From assembly GCA_018136815.1 (NCBI GenBank), contig CM030940.1, forward strand, positions 430,443 through 494,442: DNA of 64,000 nt. The letters run 5' to 3'. The translations under genes were made by a program, and so were the position numbers. Below, one piece after another: positions 31,101 to 41,984 of the stretch (within the stretch, counting starts at the first letter, position 1; every line of letters begins with the position of its first letter). The DNA comes from Isochrysis galbana. Taxonomy: Eukaryota; Haptophyta; Isochrysidales; Isochrysidaceae. The notes beneath the pieces are model-generated. The model saw only the letters and a program-made list of their open reading frames with translations. It was not told where the DNA came from and did no database searches.

Positions 31101-34100
31101 CCGCCTCGGCCATCGCCTTGGCGGCCTGGCCCCAAGACGGCGCGTCGAGCCGCGCGAGCCACGCTCGCTTCGCCTCCTCCTCGCGCGAGAGAGTGTCGCA
31201 AGCCTCAACTTGGCCCTCGTCGCACGCCTGCACGAGCTCGTCCCTCGCCGACGACTGAGATGCGAGCTCGGACACCGCGGAGGCGGCCTTGCCCCACGAG
31301 GGCACGTCGAGCCGCGCGAGCCACCTCCGCTTCGCTTCCTCCTCGCGCGAGAGAGCCTCGCACGCCTCGGCCTCGCCGGCGTCGCACGCTTCCTCGAGCG
31401 CGGCCATCGCCGACGCCTCGGACGCGAGCTCCGACACCGCGGCGGCGGCCTTGCCCCAGGTTGGCGTGTCGAGCCGCGCGAGCCACGCTCGCTTCGCCTC
31501 CTCCTCGCTCATACGGCGCGGCGCGCCTCTGCTTCCCGGGCCCCACGATGGCGCGTCGAGCCGTGCGAGCCAGGCGCGCTTGGCCTCCTCCTCGCTGCGC
31601 CTCGGCTCGGACGGCGACTCCTCCGGCAACGCGGCGCTCGACCGCTCGCCCGGCGGAGGCGCCGAGGCGCGCCGTTGCCAGGACGGCGCATCTAGGCGTG
31701 CCAGCCATGCCCGCTTGGCCTCCTCCTCGGTCAAGCGCCCTGCCGAGGCCGCTGCGAGCGAGTCCTCCACACGCGGGAGCGGGGAGGCCGCACTCGGCGC
31801 AGGCGATGCGCTAGCCGGCCGCCGCCCCCACGACGGCTGATCGAGCCGAGCGAGCCACGCACGCTTCGCCTCCTCCTCGCTCATCCGCGCCGGCGGAGCG
31901 CCGAAGGTCGGCGGCGCCCCCTCGACACTGCTCGCCACGTCGGCGACGCCTGCGGCGGCGGCACCCCATGATGGCGCGTCGAGGCGCGCCAACCAACGGC
32001 GTTTGGCTTCCTCCTCGCGCGAGAGGATGTCGCACGCCTCGTCGTCCCCCGAGGCGCAGCCGGCGGCGAGCGCCTCCACCTCGGCGGCCTGACGCGCCGC
32101 CTCGGCCATCGCCTTGGCGGCCTGGCCCCAAGACGGCGCGTCGAGCCGCGCGAGCCACGCTCGCTTCGCCTCCTCCTCGCGCGAGAGAGTGTCGCAAGCC
32201 TCAACTTGGCCCTCGTCGCACGCCTGCACGAGCTCGTCCCTCGCCGACGACTGAGATGCGAGCTCGGACACCGCGGAGGCGGCCTTGCCCCACGAGGGCA
32301 CGTCGAGCCGCGCGAGCCACCTCCGCTTCGCTTCCTCCTCGCGCGAGAGAGCCTCGCACGCCTCGGCCTCGCCGGCGTCGCACGCTTCCTCGAGCGCGGC
32401 CATCGCCGACGCCTCGGACGCGAGCTCCGACACCGCGGCGGCGGCCTTGCCCCAGGTTGGCGTGTCGAGCCGCGCGAGCCACGCTCGCTTCGCCTCCTCC
32501 TCGCTCATACGGCGCGGCGCGCCTCTGCTTCCCGGGCCCCACGATGGCGCGTCGAGCCGTGCGAGCCAGGCGCGCTTGGCCTCCTCCTCGCTGCGCCTCG
32601 GCTCGGACGGCGACTCCTCCGGCAACGCGGCGCTCGACCGCTCGCCCGGCGGAGGCGCCGAGGCGCGCCGTTGCCAGGACGGCGCATCCAGGCGTGCCAG
32701 CCACGCCCGCTTGGCCTCCTCCTCGGTCAAGCGCCCTGCCGAGGCCGCTGCGAGCGAGTCCTCCACACGCGGGAGCGGGGAGGCCGCACTCGGCGCAGGC
32801 GATGCGCTAGCCGGCCGCCGCCCCCACGACGGCTGATCGAGCCGAGCGAGCCACGCACGCTTCGCCTCCTCCTCGCTCATCCGCGCCGGCGGAGCGCCGA
32901 AGGTCGGCGGCGCCCCCTCGACACTGCTCGCCACGTCGGCGACGCCTGCGGCGGCGGCACCCCATGATGGCGCGTCGAGGCGCGCCAACCAACGGCGTTT
33001 GGCTTCCTCCTCGCGCGAGAGGATGTCGCACGCCTCGTCGTCCCCCGAGGCGCAGCCGGCGGCGAGCGCCTCCACCTCGGCGGCCTGACGCGCCGCCTCG
33101 GCCATCGCCTTGGCGGCCTGGCCCCAAGACGGCGCGTCGAGCCGCGCGAGCCACGCTCGCTTCGCCTCCTCCTCGCGCGAGAGAGTGTCGCAAGCCTCAA
33201 CTTGGCCCTCGTCGCACGCCTGCACGAGCTCGTCCCTCGCCGACGACTGAGATGCGAGCTCGGACACCGCGGAGGCGGCCTTGCCCCACGAGGGCACGTC
33301 GAGCCGCGCGAGCCACCTCCGCTTCGCTTCCTCCTCGCGCGAGAGAGCCTCGCACGCCTCGGCCTCGCCGGCGTCGCACGCTTCCTCGAGCGCGGCCATC
33401 GCCGACGCCTCGGACGCGAGCTCCGACACCGCGGCGGCGGCCTTGCCCCAGGTTGGCGTGTCGAGCCGCGCGAGCCACGCTCGCTTCGCCTCCTCCTCGC
33501 TCAATCCACTTGTGGTTGAAGGAACCCTTTTTGAGGGCGTCGGTGCCGTACGCGATTTACCTTGTCCCCAAGAAGGCTGATCGAGTCGCTCAAGCCACGC
33601 GCGCTTCGCCTCTTCTTCACGTGTTTGTGGAGATGGAGGAGGGTCTGGAGATGGTGGACTCGGTCCCAAGTTTTTGGGAGTCGGAATGGAAGGCGTAGCT
33701 CCCCGTCGCCCCCAAGACGGCGCATTACGACGTGCAAGCCAGGCCCTCTTTGCATCCTCTTCACTCGCTGCAGGTGGTGGCGAGGCAACATTGGAGGTGT
33801 CGTCCAGGGGCAAAGCCCGGTTGGCCGGCAAACTTTCCACCCAATCCTTCTGCGCAACGCCGCCGTCCTTTCCCAGCCCGGTTGACGGATCGAGCCGAGC
33901 GAGCCACGCACGCTTCGCCTCCTCCTCGCTCATCCGCGCCGGCGGAGCGCCGAAGGTCGGCGGCGCCCCCTCGACACTGCTCGCCACGTCGGCGACGCCT
34001 GCGGCGGCGGCACCCCATGATGGCGCGTCGAGGCGCGCCAACCAACGGCGTTTGGCTTCCTCCTCGCGCGAGAGGATGTCGCACGCCTCGTCGTCCCCCG

Positions 34101-35598
34101 AGGCGCAGCCGGCGGCGAGCGCCTCCACCTCGGCGGCCTGACGCGCCGCCTCGGCCATCGCCTTGGCGGCCTGGCCCCAAGACGGCGCGTCGAGCCGCGC
34201 GAGCCACGCTCGCTTCGCCTCCTCCTCGCGCGAGAGAGTGTCGCAAGCCTCAACTTGGCCCTCGTCGCACGCCTGCACGAGCTCGTCCCTCGCCGACGAC
34301 TGAGATGCGAGCTCGGACACCGCGGAGGCGGCCTTGCCCCACGAGGGCACGTCGAGCCGCGCGAGCCACCTCCGCTTCGCTTCCTCCTCGCGCGAGAGAG
34401 CCTCGCACGCCTCGGCCTCGCCGGCGTCGCACGCTTCCTCGAGCGCGGCCATCGCCGACGCCTCGGACGCGAGCTCCGACACCGCGGCGGCGGCCTTGCC
34501 CCAGGTTGGCGTGTCGAGCCGCGCGAGCCACGCTCGCTTCGCCTCCTCCTCATTGGCAAGCGCGAAGCTCGTGTTCTGTTGCTTGTCGTCCTCCGGTGGA
34601 GGAGGTTTGCCAGGTGGTCCCCTTTCACGGATCGTTGCCAGTTCTTGTTCGATGGCTTCGACTTCGTTGGCGAGCATCTCTGCATGGCCCTGCACCACAT
34701 CGAGCCTCGCCCTTGCCTCGATGGCCTCTGCCGTTGCAATTTCAAGCGACCCCTGCAGCTCACTGGTAATCTGAGAAATTCGAGCGTCTGCAATAGTATT
34801 GGCATCCGCCACCCGGTTTCGGAGGCCGAATATTTGAAAATTCGCTGCCAGGAGTAAAGCAGCCTCAAATAGTGCGGTCACGCCAAGAGTTTCGAGAATG
34901 GGCGAATCAAGGCTGAGGCTCGGAGTTGCATCTAATGCGCCCTGTGCAACCGCTGCAGCTGCCTCCTTGCGCGCAAGCTCACGTTGCTCCGCGATCTCCT
35001 GCTGCTTTTGTGCTTGCTCTCGCGCCTGTGCAAGCCGTGATTCTGCCGAAATGACACGCTCTTCAGCAGCTGTGATACGAGCCAACAATTCTTCCTCAAT
35101 TTGCTCTGGTGTGAGCGTTGGTGGCTGGTCAGGAAGAGATTTCTGAATTTGCTGGAAAATTTCGTCGAGAAAATCAAACTTAAGGGGCTCACGACGAGGA
35201 AGCGGCTTTACCTTTGCACGTGCTACTTCAGCTTCCACGGCTCTTGTGCGCTCCGCAAGTTCTTGCAATTTAGCCTCCTTCTCTTCGATTAGCCGAGCAG
35301 TGGCCGCTAATTGTTTCTCCTTGTCTGCCAATCGCTGTTTGATCGCTTCATCGTCAGTCCTGCTGACGTCGAGGCTGCTGCCGCTAAGCAAGCCAACAGC
35401 ACCTGCAGCAAGACCTGCAACCACCGCTCGGCGTGTTGCACCGGTCTGGATTTCATTCTCGAAGCTGCTTAGCTCGTCGAGCACTCGATCACGATTGGTG
35501 AGCTGCATGCGCACTGCAGGCACTCTGTGCACAGGCGCCGTCAGCGGCCATTGGACCGCCGCTCCGGCGAGCACGAGAAGCGCAGCGGCGCTGAGCAT
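16148..35598 (-). CDS. Giant plastid-targeted tandem-repeat protein (frame broken by indels)
   Basis: ATG at 35598 opens a signal peptide (MLSAAALLVLAGAAVQW) and a transit-like stretch (PLTAPVHRVPAVRMQ). TRRAVVAGLAAGAVGLL, at about residues 55-71, resembles a twin-arginine thylakoid signal. Coiled coils cover about 77-125, 160-215 and 260-325, and a second hydrophobic helix covers about 233-258. From about residue 348 to the stop at 16148 the motif EEEAKRAWLARLDAPSWG recurs, seven times per 332-aa unit and over 100 times in all. Four motifs are joined by Ala-rich helices carrying a C-x7-C pair (ACDAGEAEAC) and three by Pro/Ser-rich disordered linkers. Single missing bases after 20350 and 26728, a cluster at 17150-17620 and a shift near 16840 break the frame; as read, translation from the ATG stops at 26530. 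The family is unknown to me. A structural scaffold or Rubisco-linker role is conjecture. Confidence 0.75.
17620..33500 (-). repeat. Higher-order tandem array, 996-bp unit, about 16 copies
   Basis: Equivalent points recur at 17869, 18865, 19861, 20856, 21852, 22848, 23844, 24840, 25836, 26831, 27827, 28823, 29819, 30815, 31811 and 32807. Spacing is 996 except for two intervals of 995, each containing a one-base deletion. 996 is 3 x 332, so the unit keeps the reading frame. Each unit contains seven diverged subrepeats of the Trp motif. Copies are nearly identical inside the array and diverge at both edges (33500-33890 and 16148-16840). An almost complete extra unit portion lies at 33890-34553. 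True copy number may differ because such arrays assemble poorly. Confidence 0.95.
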
Positions 35599-36897
35599 GT
35601 GTGCAGCCAGCTGCCTCCTGCTGTGCACCGAGGCTCAGTCTGCTCGCACACGCACAGCCCGAGTCGAAAGGAAGAGAGAGGGTGGAGTGGGGTGGTGGGG
35701 ACGGACGAGGGGAGGAGATTGAGGTTGGGAGAAGGGGGTGGGGGAGGGCGCGAGTGTTCGGCCCCGCTCGCTCCCCTCCGTCGCACACAACCTGCCTTAC
35801 TCGACTTGCCCCCGCCCCCCCCCCCCCCTTCCTTCTCTAGTCGGTCCGACAAATGGCGGTTGTTGACTGATCCTCGTTTCCTTTCTACCAGTATGACGGG
35901 GTGGTCCTCTTCCTCTCGCGTCCTCCTTCTGCCTCCCCCTCCCCCGTCGTGAGATTCACTTGCCCCTCCCTCTCTCTCCTCTTCTCGCTTGCCTCCCCGT
36001 CTCTCTCTCTCGGGTCGGAGCGTCCCTCTCTCTGACCCGCCTCCCGCCATCACTGTGGCCTGTTTCCCCTCCGCCCCCCCCCGCCCCCCGCCCCCCCCGC
36101 CCCCCCCCCCCCCCCCCCGGCCCCTTGCCCCCTCCCCCCGCCCCCCCTTCCCGCCCCCGCCCCTTCCCCCCCCCCCCCGCGCGAGGGACGCGCTGATCAA
36201 CGAAACCTCGTGAGCTCGCGAGAGCTCGTGCTTGATTGCGACATCACGCCCACGCGCCCCGGGAGGGGGGAAGGGGAAGGGGGGAAGGGGAAGAATGGGG
36301 GGGAAGGGAAAGAGGGGAAAGGGGAAAGGGGAAAAGGGAAAAGGGGGAAAAGGGGGAAGGGAAGGGGGAAGGGGAAAAGGGGGGAGGGGGGGAGAGGGCG
36401 GCGATGGGAGGCAACCGCCAGCCACGCGCCCCCCCGCGCGGCGGGGAAGGCACGCAAGGCCGGGGGAAGAAGGCCACACTCTCCGCAGCATCACAGTAAC
36501 GTAAACATGCCCATTTCTAACATCCCCGAGCTCCTTTGTCACATCCCCAGAAGATCAACTGCACCTCTCTCCGCGCAAACTACACCTCCGCCTCCACCCA
36601 CACTCTCTCCTCCTTCGACGACGTTGGGGGTGTGGACCTCGCGCGTATCGACGTGATGGAAGCCACTGTCTGTACACTCCGTCTGTGTCTAATTTTACCC
36701 GTCACCCTTCGCCTCTCCGCTCTCCGCCTCGCCCGCGGCCCGCTTCGCGCACGCCGACGGCGCCGGCCACAGCACACTTTGACACACAACGAGGAAGAAC
36801 GCAGAAGCACGTCCACGTCGCCGCCACGCCCACGCGTACAAATTGGAAATTGGCCATAAATCGTACTACTAAAGTACTCCTATACAGTAGGGGTGCA
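35599..36897. other. Upstream region of the giant repeat gene; purine/pyrimidine tracts
   Basis: The presumed promoter and 5' UTR of the repeat gene lie just right of 35598. 35800-36190 is C-rich with long C runs, and 36250-36395 is a (GGGGAA)-like purine tract. Long open frames in both strands here are low-complexity artefacts. I see no gene at 36400-36897. Confidence 0.5.
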
Positions 36898-38741
36898 CCA
36901 TTAAGAAAAAAAATCTTCTTAAAAATCACCGCTACACGTGCGGCGTGGGGCAGTGTGCTTGCTTGTGGACCTCCCTTCTACCCAACCTTAACCCCTAACA
37001 ACCCCCTCCCCCTTCCCCAGTTCCCTCTTTAGTGGAGAGCCGGTTCCGGGGAGGCCGCGCGCACTGCCTCGGCCAGGGGTTGGAGTGGAGGGGGCGGGAG
37101 ACTGTGGCTTTATCTTTCGCTCGGGCTTGGCTCAGTTCATTTCTCCCTTGTGTCTCATAAGATCTTCAGCGTTTTCCTTCAAATTCTTTCCATAGCGATA
37201 CACCCATCTCAAGTGATGTTTCGTATATCTAGGCCTCTTGCCGCCTGCAAGAGGTCATCCGATACTTCTAGGTTAAAGTCTTTGTCCACCATATAAAGAG
37301 GGCTTATCATTTTCCGAATATGTTTGTTACTCGGGGCGTGCATCCCCATGTTGTTTCGTTGTTTCTTCAGCCTTTGAAAGAAACCGACCTTCGCCGTTGC
37401 TAATAGGTGGTACCTTGTAAGAATTGCCCTAAGGATCGATCTAACGGACCTACCGTCCGCGTTACCGTACTGGATGTTGTAGAAATCCGTGAGGATATAC
37501 CTCCACGCCAGGATACCCAAGTATCCCGAGGAGGGGTGAGGCCTGTCCACTTGGTAGCAAAAGAGACGTTGGGCTACTTCAGAGCCCGGCCTAAGGACGA
37601 TCCCCAGAAGTCCTTCTATGAATTCGAAGATGGGCTCCGTCGCAATGCATACGGCTAAGTGCGTGGAACTTTCGGGGGCTATACCGCATACCGCAAAAGC
37701 GGCACGCCGGGTCATCCGCGAATCTGTTCGCCGTGGCTATCCTCCTGTGTAGGATGTGTTTGAAGTGCATATACGAGTCCCTCGGTGTTAAAAAGTTGTA
37801 CTACCTCCGTTCCAAAACTGAGATGTCAGAGAGCCTTTGGGAAGCAAGGGCGGCGCCTGGAGAAGGATAGGCACGCCACAGAAGGCTAGGCTATGGACAG
37901 GGTACATGCTGGCTTAATGAGGTACCTTAGTTGAGGATGTTAACAAAAACCTAAAGCTACTTACGACGTGTCAAAAAAATGGCCTCTATTCACTGTCAGA
38001 AACAACGTCACGACGATGCGGGAGGGCGTAATCATTCCCACCGGTAGTACTTATATAGCTGCGATATTTGCTTCCATTTTCCTGAGATGGCCGGTAGTCT
38101 TTTTTCCCATCTTAGCGTGGATTTCTGCCTCTTCGTTTTCCTCATTGCGAGGAACGCTTTAGTGAGCGCCTTGACGTTAATGTCTTCCAACGTTTTATGT
38201 GTGTCTTTAAACGTGTATTCTTGCGGAATCGGGTATGCTGTTTCGGCCGGTCCGTCATATGCTCGCCCCCATTTTAGCGGAGTGTATAGCTCTCCCGGAA
38301 CCGACTGCGGGCTAACCCGCTCGTGTATATGGGGTTCTCCCATAACATTAAGCTTGACTACGTGATAGTCACCTCTTCGGCGCATATAGTAGTAAGTTCT
38401 TTGTCCACTAGGATTTCGCCTAAATCGTGCGCGTCCGGGTCTTCCTGGGGGGCTAGCTCGTGCTCCTCCGGAGCGGGGGGAGAAGGCGCCGCTTTCTTTC
38501 TCAGAAGATCAATATAGTTGGTATTGGCTTCCACAGAGTCGGGCCCGCTACCCGCTCTGCTTCCCACCGATGCCGAACCCTTCGTCCCCTCGCACGCCGA
38601 GGCAGCAGCCACCACTCCCCCGGACCCTTCCGAGTTCGGCGCCGCGCCTCCGTCCTCGCCCCCGTCGCCCTCCGGTGCAGTGAGGAGCGGGCCAATGCCC
38701 GCTCCCACTGAAACCTTGCCCGCTTTGGCTTTTCCGCACTA
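36898..38741 (-). mobile_element. LINE-type non-LTR retrotransposon fragment A (3' part, decayed)
   Basis: It matches fragment B (48886-50193) on the same strand, both in coding sequence and in a shared 3' UTR (36898-37208 versus 48886-49176). The coding parts are the C-terminal region downstream of the RT core. They include MRRRGDYHVVKLNVMGEP, WEKRLP and a Cys/His segment ending CGIAPESSTHLAVC, the zinc-knuckle-like element common at LINE RT C-termini. The frame is broken near 38390, within the MITE insertion, and around 37690, so it is dead. The 5' limit is uncertain; the frame ends at a stop near 38741. Confidence 0.75.
37801..38047. mobile_element. 247-bp TA-flanked MITE inserted in LINE fragment A
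   Basis: Against fragment B, fragment A is interrupted by 247 bp that start CTACCTCCGTTCCAAAA and end CCGGTAG, flanked by TA on both sides (37799-37800 and 38048-38049). Removing the insert and one TA restores alignment with B around 49755. A TA duplication and a CTACCTCCGTTCC-type end are hallmarks of Tc1/mariner-derived Stowaway MITEs. Terminal inversion is only about 5 bp (CTACC/GGTAG), so the assignment rests mostly on the empty-site comparison. Confidence 0.75.
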
Positions 38742-40160
38742 CCCGCCCCCGCCTGAAGACGAGGGCGGTGCCCCACCCCCACCCTCCGACTCAGAGGGTG
38801 GGTACGAGCCCTATACTGAGCGCGCCGGCTACATGCCGATCGCCTCGGTCGTACCCCAGTCGCCCCTCTCCTCCCGGAATGGAAGCCCCTTGCTCTTCGC
38901 TCCCCCGCCCCCTCGCACGCCTGCCGCCTCTTCTGGAGGCGTGCGCCGTTGTTGACGCCAGACATCCGCTAGCGGCTAGCGGATGGCTGGCACTCCGCCT
39001 TGCGCCTCACCTGGTCACACCAGGAGCGCCTCGCCTTTCTGCCTACTGCGCCTCCCCGCTTAGGGATAGGAGCCCTGCCCGATCTTAATCCGCCCTTGCT
39101 TGCCGCCCCTTCGCCCCCCTCAAACAGTGGGAAACCCTCCCACCCCAACCCCAAGAGCACCTCATGTGGGAGGGCAGCTCGCAGCTCAGCTGCCCTCCCC
39201 ATGGTGGAAACCTCTACCATCAGTGCACCCACCATGGGAGGGCACTTCACAACAATCAATCTTCCACAGAGAGCACCCAATGCCTCTGTTTTCCAACCTG
39301 TTGACACACTTCTCGTCTTCACCCCACTCTTGTGGGCCACAAGTACCTACAACTCAGTGCCTTGCCTTGGGCCCTCTTTCAACACTTCACTTCCTCTCCC
39401 ACTCCCTCTTCCATCTACAACCAACCCAAGAAGCACAAACCCCCTCGTCCTCTGTTTCAAGCACCAAAAATTTCGACTCAAGACAAGAGGGAGGACATGT
39501 CTTGAGGCGGCGTCGCTGCCCATGCCTAGCGCAAGGGTATAGCGCCGCCACTCAGACATCTCCTTCCCCACAGCCCACAGCTCCTCTCTGAGGAGTTGCT
39601 CCTCACCCTCCCATTAGGCCCCCTTGCCTGCGAGACCAATACAGGATCCTGGCGTGGGGGGCTGTCTGAGTGTGGAGGGAGGAGGGAGGGGCGCTCCGGC
39701 TAGCGCAGGTAGAAGGCTAGTGAAGAGCTGGGTGGCATAAGGGGTAAGGCCGGCGCGCGAAGCTGCCCACCAGCGCCAAGCCGGTCAGCAACATCACCCA
39801 CGGCGACAGGTTCGCAGCCAACATTCGACATCTGCCCTGACTCTTCCTGGACACCCACAATCTTGAGGAGACCGCCTTTTGTGCCACGCGAGCTTCAGTT
39901 GACACTTGCGCGCGCGCACTGTGCAACGAGCTTCCGGCGTGTCCTTCGCGGCGTCAGTCAGAGCCTCCCGGTGCGCGAAGATCTGGTTGCCCACGCAACC
40001 TTCCCCCCCCCCCCCTCCCCATTCACTGTGGTGTCAGGCCAAGTGTGTACAATGTGGCACCGGCGTACTTTCCATCGTGGGCGCAGACGTACGAGTTCGG
40101 CGCGTGCTGAGTGTCTACCCGGAGGCACATCCATCCGGAGTTGGTGTTTCCTTTTTGGTT
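38742..40160. other. Region without a recognised gene
   Basis: A Pro-rich plus-strand open frame at 38518-38955 overlaps the LINE 5' side and is probably an artefact. An inverted repeat with arms GGGAGGGCAGCT / AGCTGCCCTCCC lies at about 39169-39202. 39340-39860 shows nothing I can assign. Confidence 0.4.
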
Positions 40161-40165
40161 TAGGG

Positions 40166-40514
40166 TGTGTGCGAAAAGTTTTTTTCACCCGTGATGACAA
40201 TAATACAATGGATATCAGAGCACGTGGAGCAATCACATCCGCTGTAAATTCTCTACTACCCAATGCCGGTGGTAGACCAAGAGCTGATTTGAACCTCATG
40301 TTGGACGGGATGTGTCATATTTTGTGGACTGGGGCGCCATGGAGGTCTCTTGGATCGGGATACAGCACGGTGCATGTGCATGCAAATGCTGCTCGCTGGG
40401 TACCAAGGATTGTGTCACGGAAATAGACCACAGTGTCTGTGCTCAGGTGTTTGGAGAAAAGGACGTCTGTAGTGTGAACTGGTGTTTTGTGTCCGCTTAG
40501 CGTTTTCGCACATA
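40166..40514 (+). mobile_element. Remnant of a DUF4096/IS5-type DDE transposon
   Basis: From ATG at 40209 the plus frame reads GAITSAVNSLLPNAGGRP, then RADLNLMLDGMCHILWTGAP and WRSLG. This is the N-terminal DUF4096 helical domain of IS5-like transposases (usual pattern GGRPR...LDGILYVLRTGCPWRDLP). The frame ends at 40426 without the DDE core. Inverted TGTGCGAAAA copies at 40168-40177 and 40503-40512 suggest terminal repeats of a short internally deleted element. The open frame upstream of 40166 is unrelated. Confidence 0.65.
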
Positions 40515-41159
40515 TCATAAAAAAAATTCCAGTTTTGCCATCTTCAGCCCGTGAGGAGGTCGACGCCGGCCTGCGCGCCACTGAGTCGGCGCATCCACTG
40601 ATTCTTGCGGAAGGCGATGGTTGGTGGTGGCCTCATCGGTCGGGGAAAGGGCCTCCTCCTCGGCATCAGGAACGCGAACAGGATCCGCCTCCTCCGCCGC
40701 GCCCTTGGAGCAGGAAGAGGAACGAGTCGTGCGAGCAGCGCTTGCGCTCGGCGTCCAGTCGACAGGTGGCTATGTCGAGCGAGTCGAACGAAACCAGCGA
40801 GCAGGAGCACGAGAGGAGAGGACGGAGGACCGTACCGATGCGCGCCGAGTCGTCACCATCGTGAGGAAGACGAGGGCGAGGAGAGAGCTGGAGGGTGAGC
40901 GAGGAGGGAGGAGGGAGGCAGGCAGTAGGAGCCGTCTCTCTCTGGTAGGTCGATGAGAGGGGGAGGAGGGGACCCGGGGGAGGGGGCCCCGGGGGAGCGG
41001 AGAGACCCCAAGACCTCGATTGTTTACGTTAGTGTTTTCGCAATATACGGTAATATTTTCCCCGGTCCCAGGGGTGCCCCCGCGGTTCCCGACCGCCTCT
41101 GCGTCCAGAGTCCCCCCGCGGAAAGAGTGAACGCACGGCGTGCACCTTCCTGGAAGTTG

Positions 41160-41475
41160 CTATGCGCACGCACGGCGCCCCGCGGGGGGGGGAGCCGATG
41201 TGCATACGCACGGCGTGCACAATGATTGCAAGCAATCACACGTGCTGCGCAAACGAAACGTCTCGTATATGGCTATTTTACGTTAATGTGGGCCTTAGGG
41301 AAAAAAGTTTCTATGCGCACGCACGGCGCCCTCGCGAGGGGGAAGTCGATGCGCATACGCACGGCGTGCTCAATGATTGCAAGTAATCACATGTGCTGCG
41401 TAAACGAAACATCTCGTATACGGCGACTTTATGTTAAAAAAGTTTCTATGCACATCTCGTATACGGCGATTAGCT
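41160..41475. repeat. Tandem repeat, 151-bp period, two units plus a truncated third
   Basis: CTATGCGCACGCACGGCGCC starts at 41160 and 41311; a shortened unit begins at 41446 (CTATGCACATCTCGTATACG). Each unit contains ACGCACGGCGTGC and AAACGAAAC.TCTCGTATA segments. A degenerate half-unit may lie at 41028-41159. Confidence 0.8.
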
Positions 41476-41908
41476 TTGTTTTGTACCACTATTGTTCATA
41501 ACTAAAAAGAAAACAGATTGTGGTCCTCTTTTGACGGAACGCGACTTTTGCGCTTGCCGCGGCAGGGAGTCCTGTCTTGAGTGAGCGCTAGTCCCATTCC
41601 TTTGCCGCGCCGCGATCCATAAAAATTTGCTAAAAATTCAAAACTTCCATGGCAAGTGTCATATGACGGTATGACGGAACAACCTGGGTAGTTAATGGTC
41701 AGCCCTAGCCTTGAGCCTTGGACGACGCAGGAATGTTGAATGTTACACGTTATTTGAGGTTTGGATGCCGCCGACTTAGGCGAAGAATTGTTGCTGGCCT
41801 ATGTCTTTGACGCTTGAGCACATTTCAGCCTCGAAGGTAAGCTTGTACCTTTCTCGGGAATGGCAACGATTGGGAGAATCAGGGTTTCGCATTTGGCGAT
41901 GGGGGAGC

Positions 41909-41984
41909 GTCAGAGTTTTATTGTTGTGTTAGTAGAACCTTAGTGCTGCGGGACCGAAGCCCTTCGACGGCAACGGAGCCCCTA
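41909..41984 (+). repeat. Dispersed repeat, copy 2
   Basis: Matches 2839-2914 in the same orientation, through CCCTTCGACGGCAACGGAGC. Confidence 0.7.

Noticed and set aside
17620-33500. CRISPR-like regular array
   Set aside because: The repeats are 996 bp, contiguous, coding and lack unique spacers.
16148-34553. CP12-like identity for the Cys-pair linkers
   Set aside because: CP12 pairs are spaced C-x8-C with an AWD-x-VEE motif; here the spacing is C-x7-C and that motif is absent.
17112-34857. Long Arg/Pro/Ala-rich open frames on the plus strand recurring every 996 bp (183-332 codons)
   Set aside because: They are antisense shadows of the GC-rich repeat units. The minus-strand frame alone has the leader, stop and motif conservation.
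35541-36542. A 333-codon minus-strand frame, Gly/Arg/Pro-rich
   Set aside because: It is produced by purine/pyrimidine tracts and overlaps the start of the giant gene in another frame; there is no domain.
38501-39340. Pro-rich plus and Arg-rich minus open frames
   Set aside because: Compositional shadows over the decayed LINE 5' side; no start, splice or domain support.
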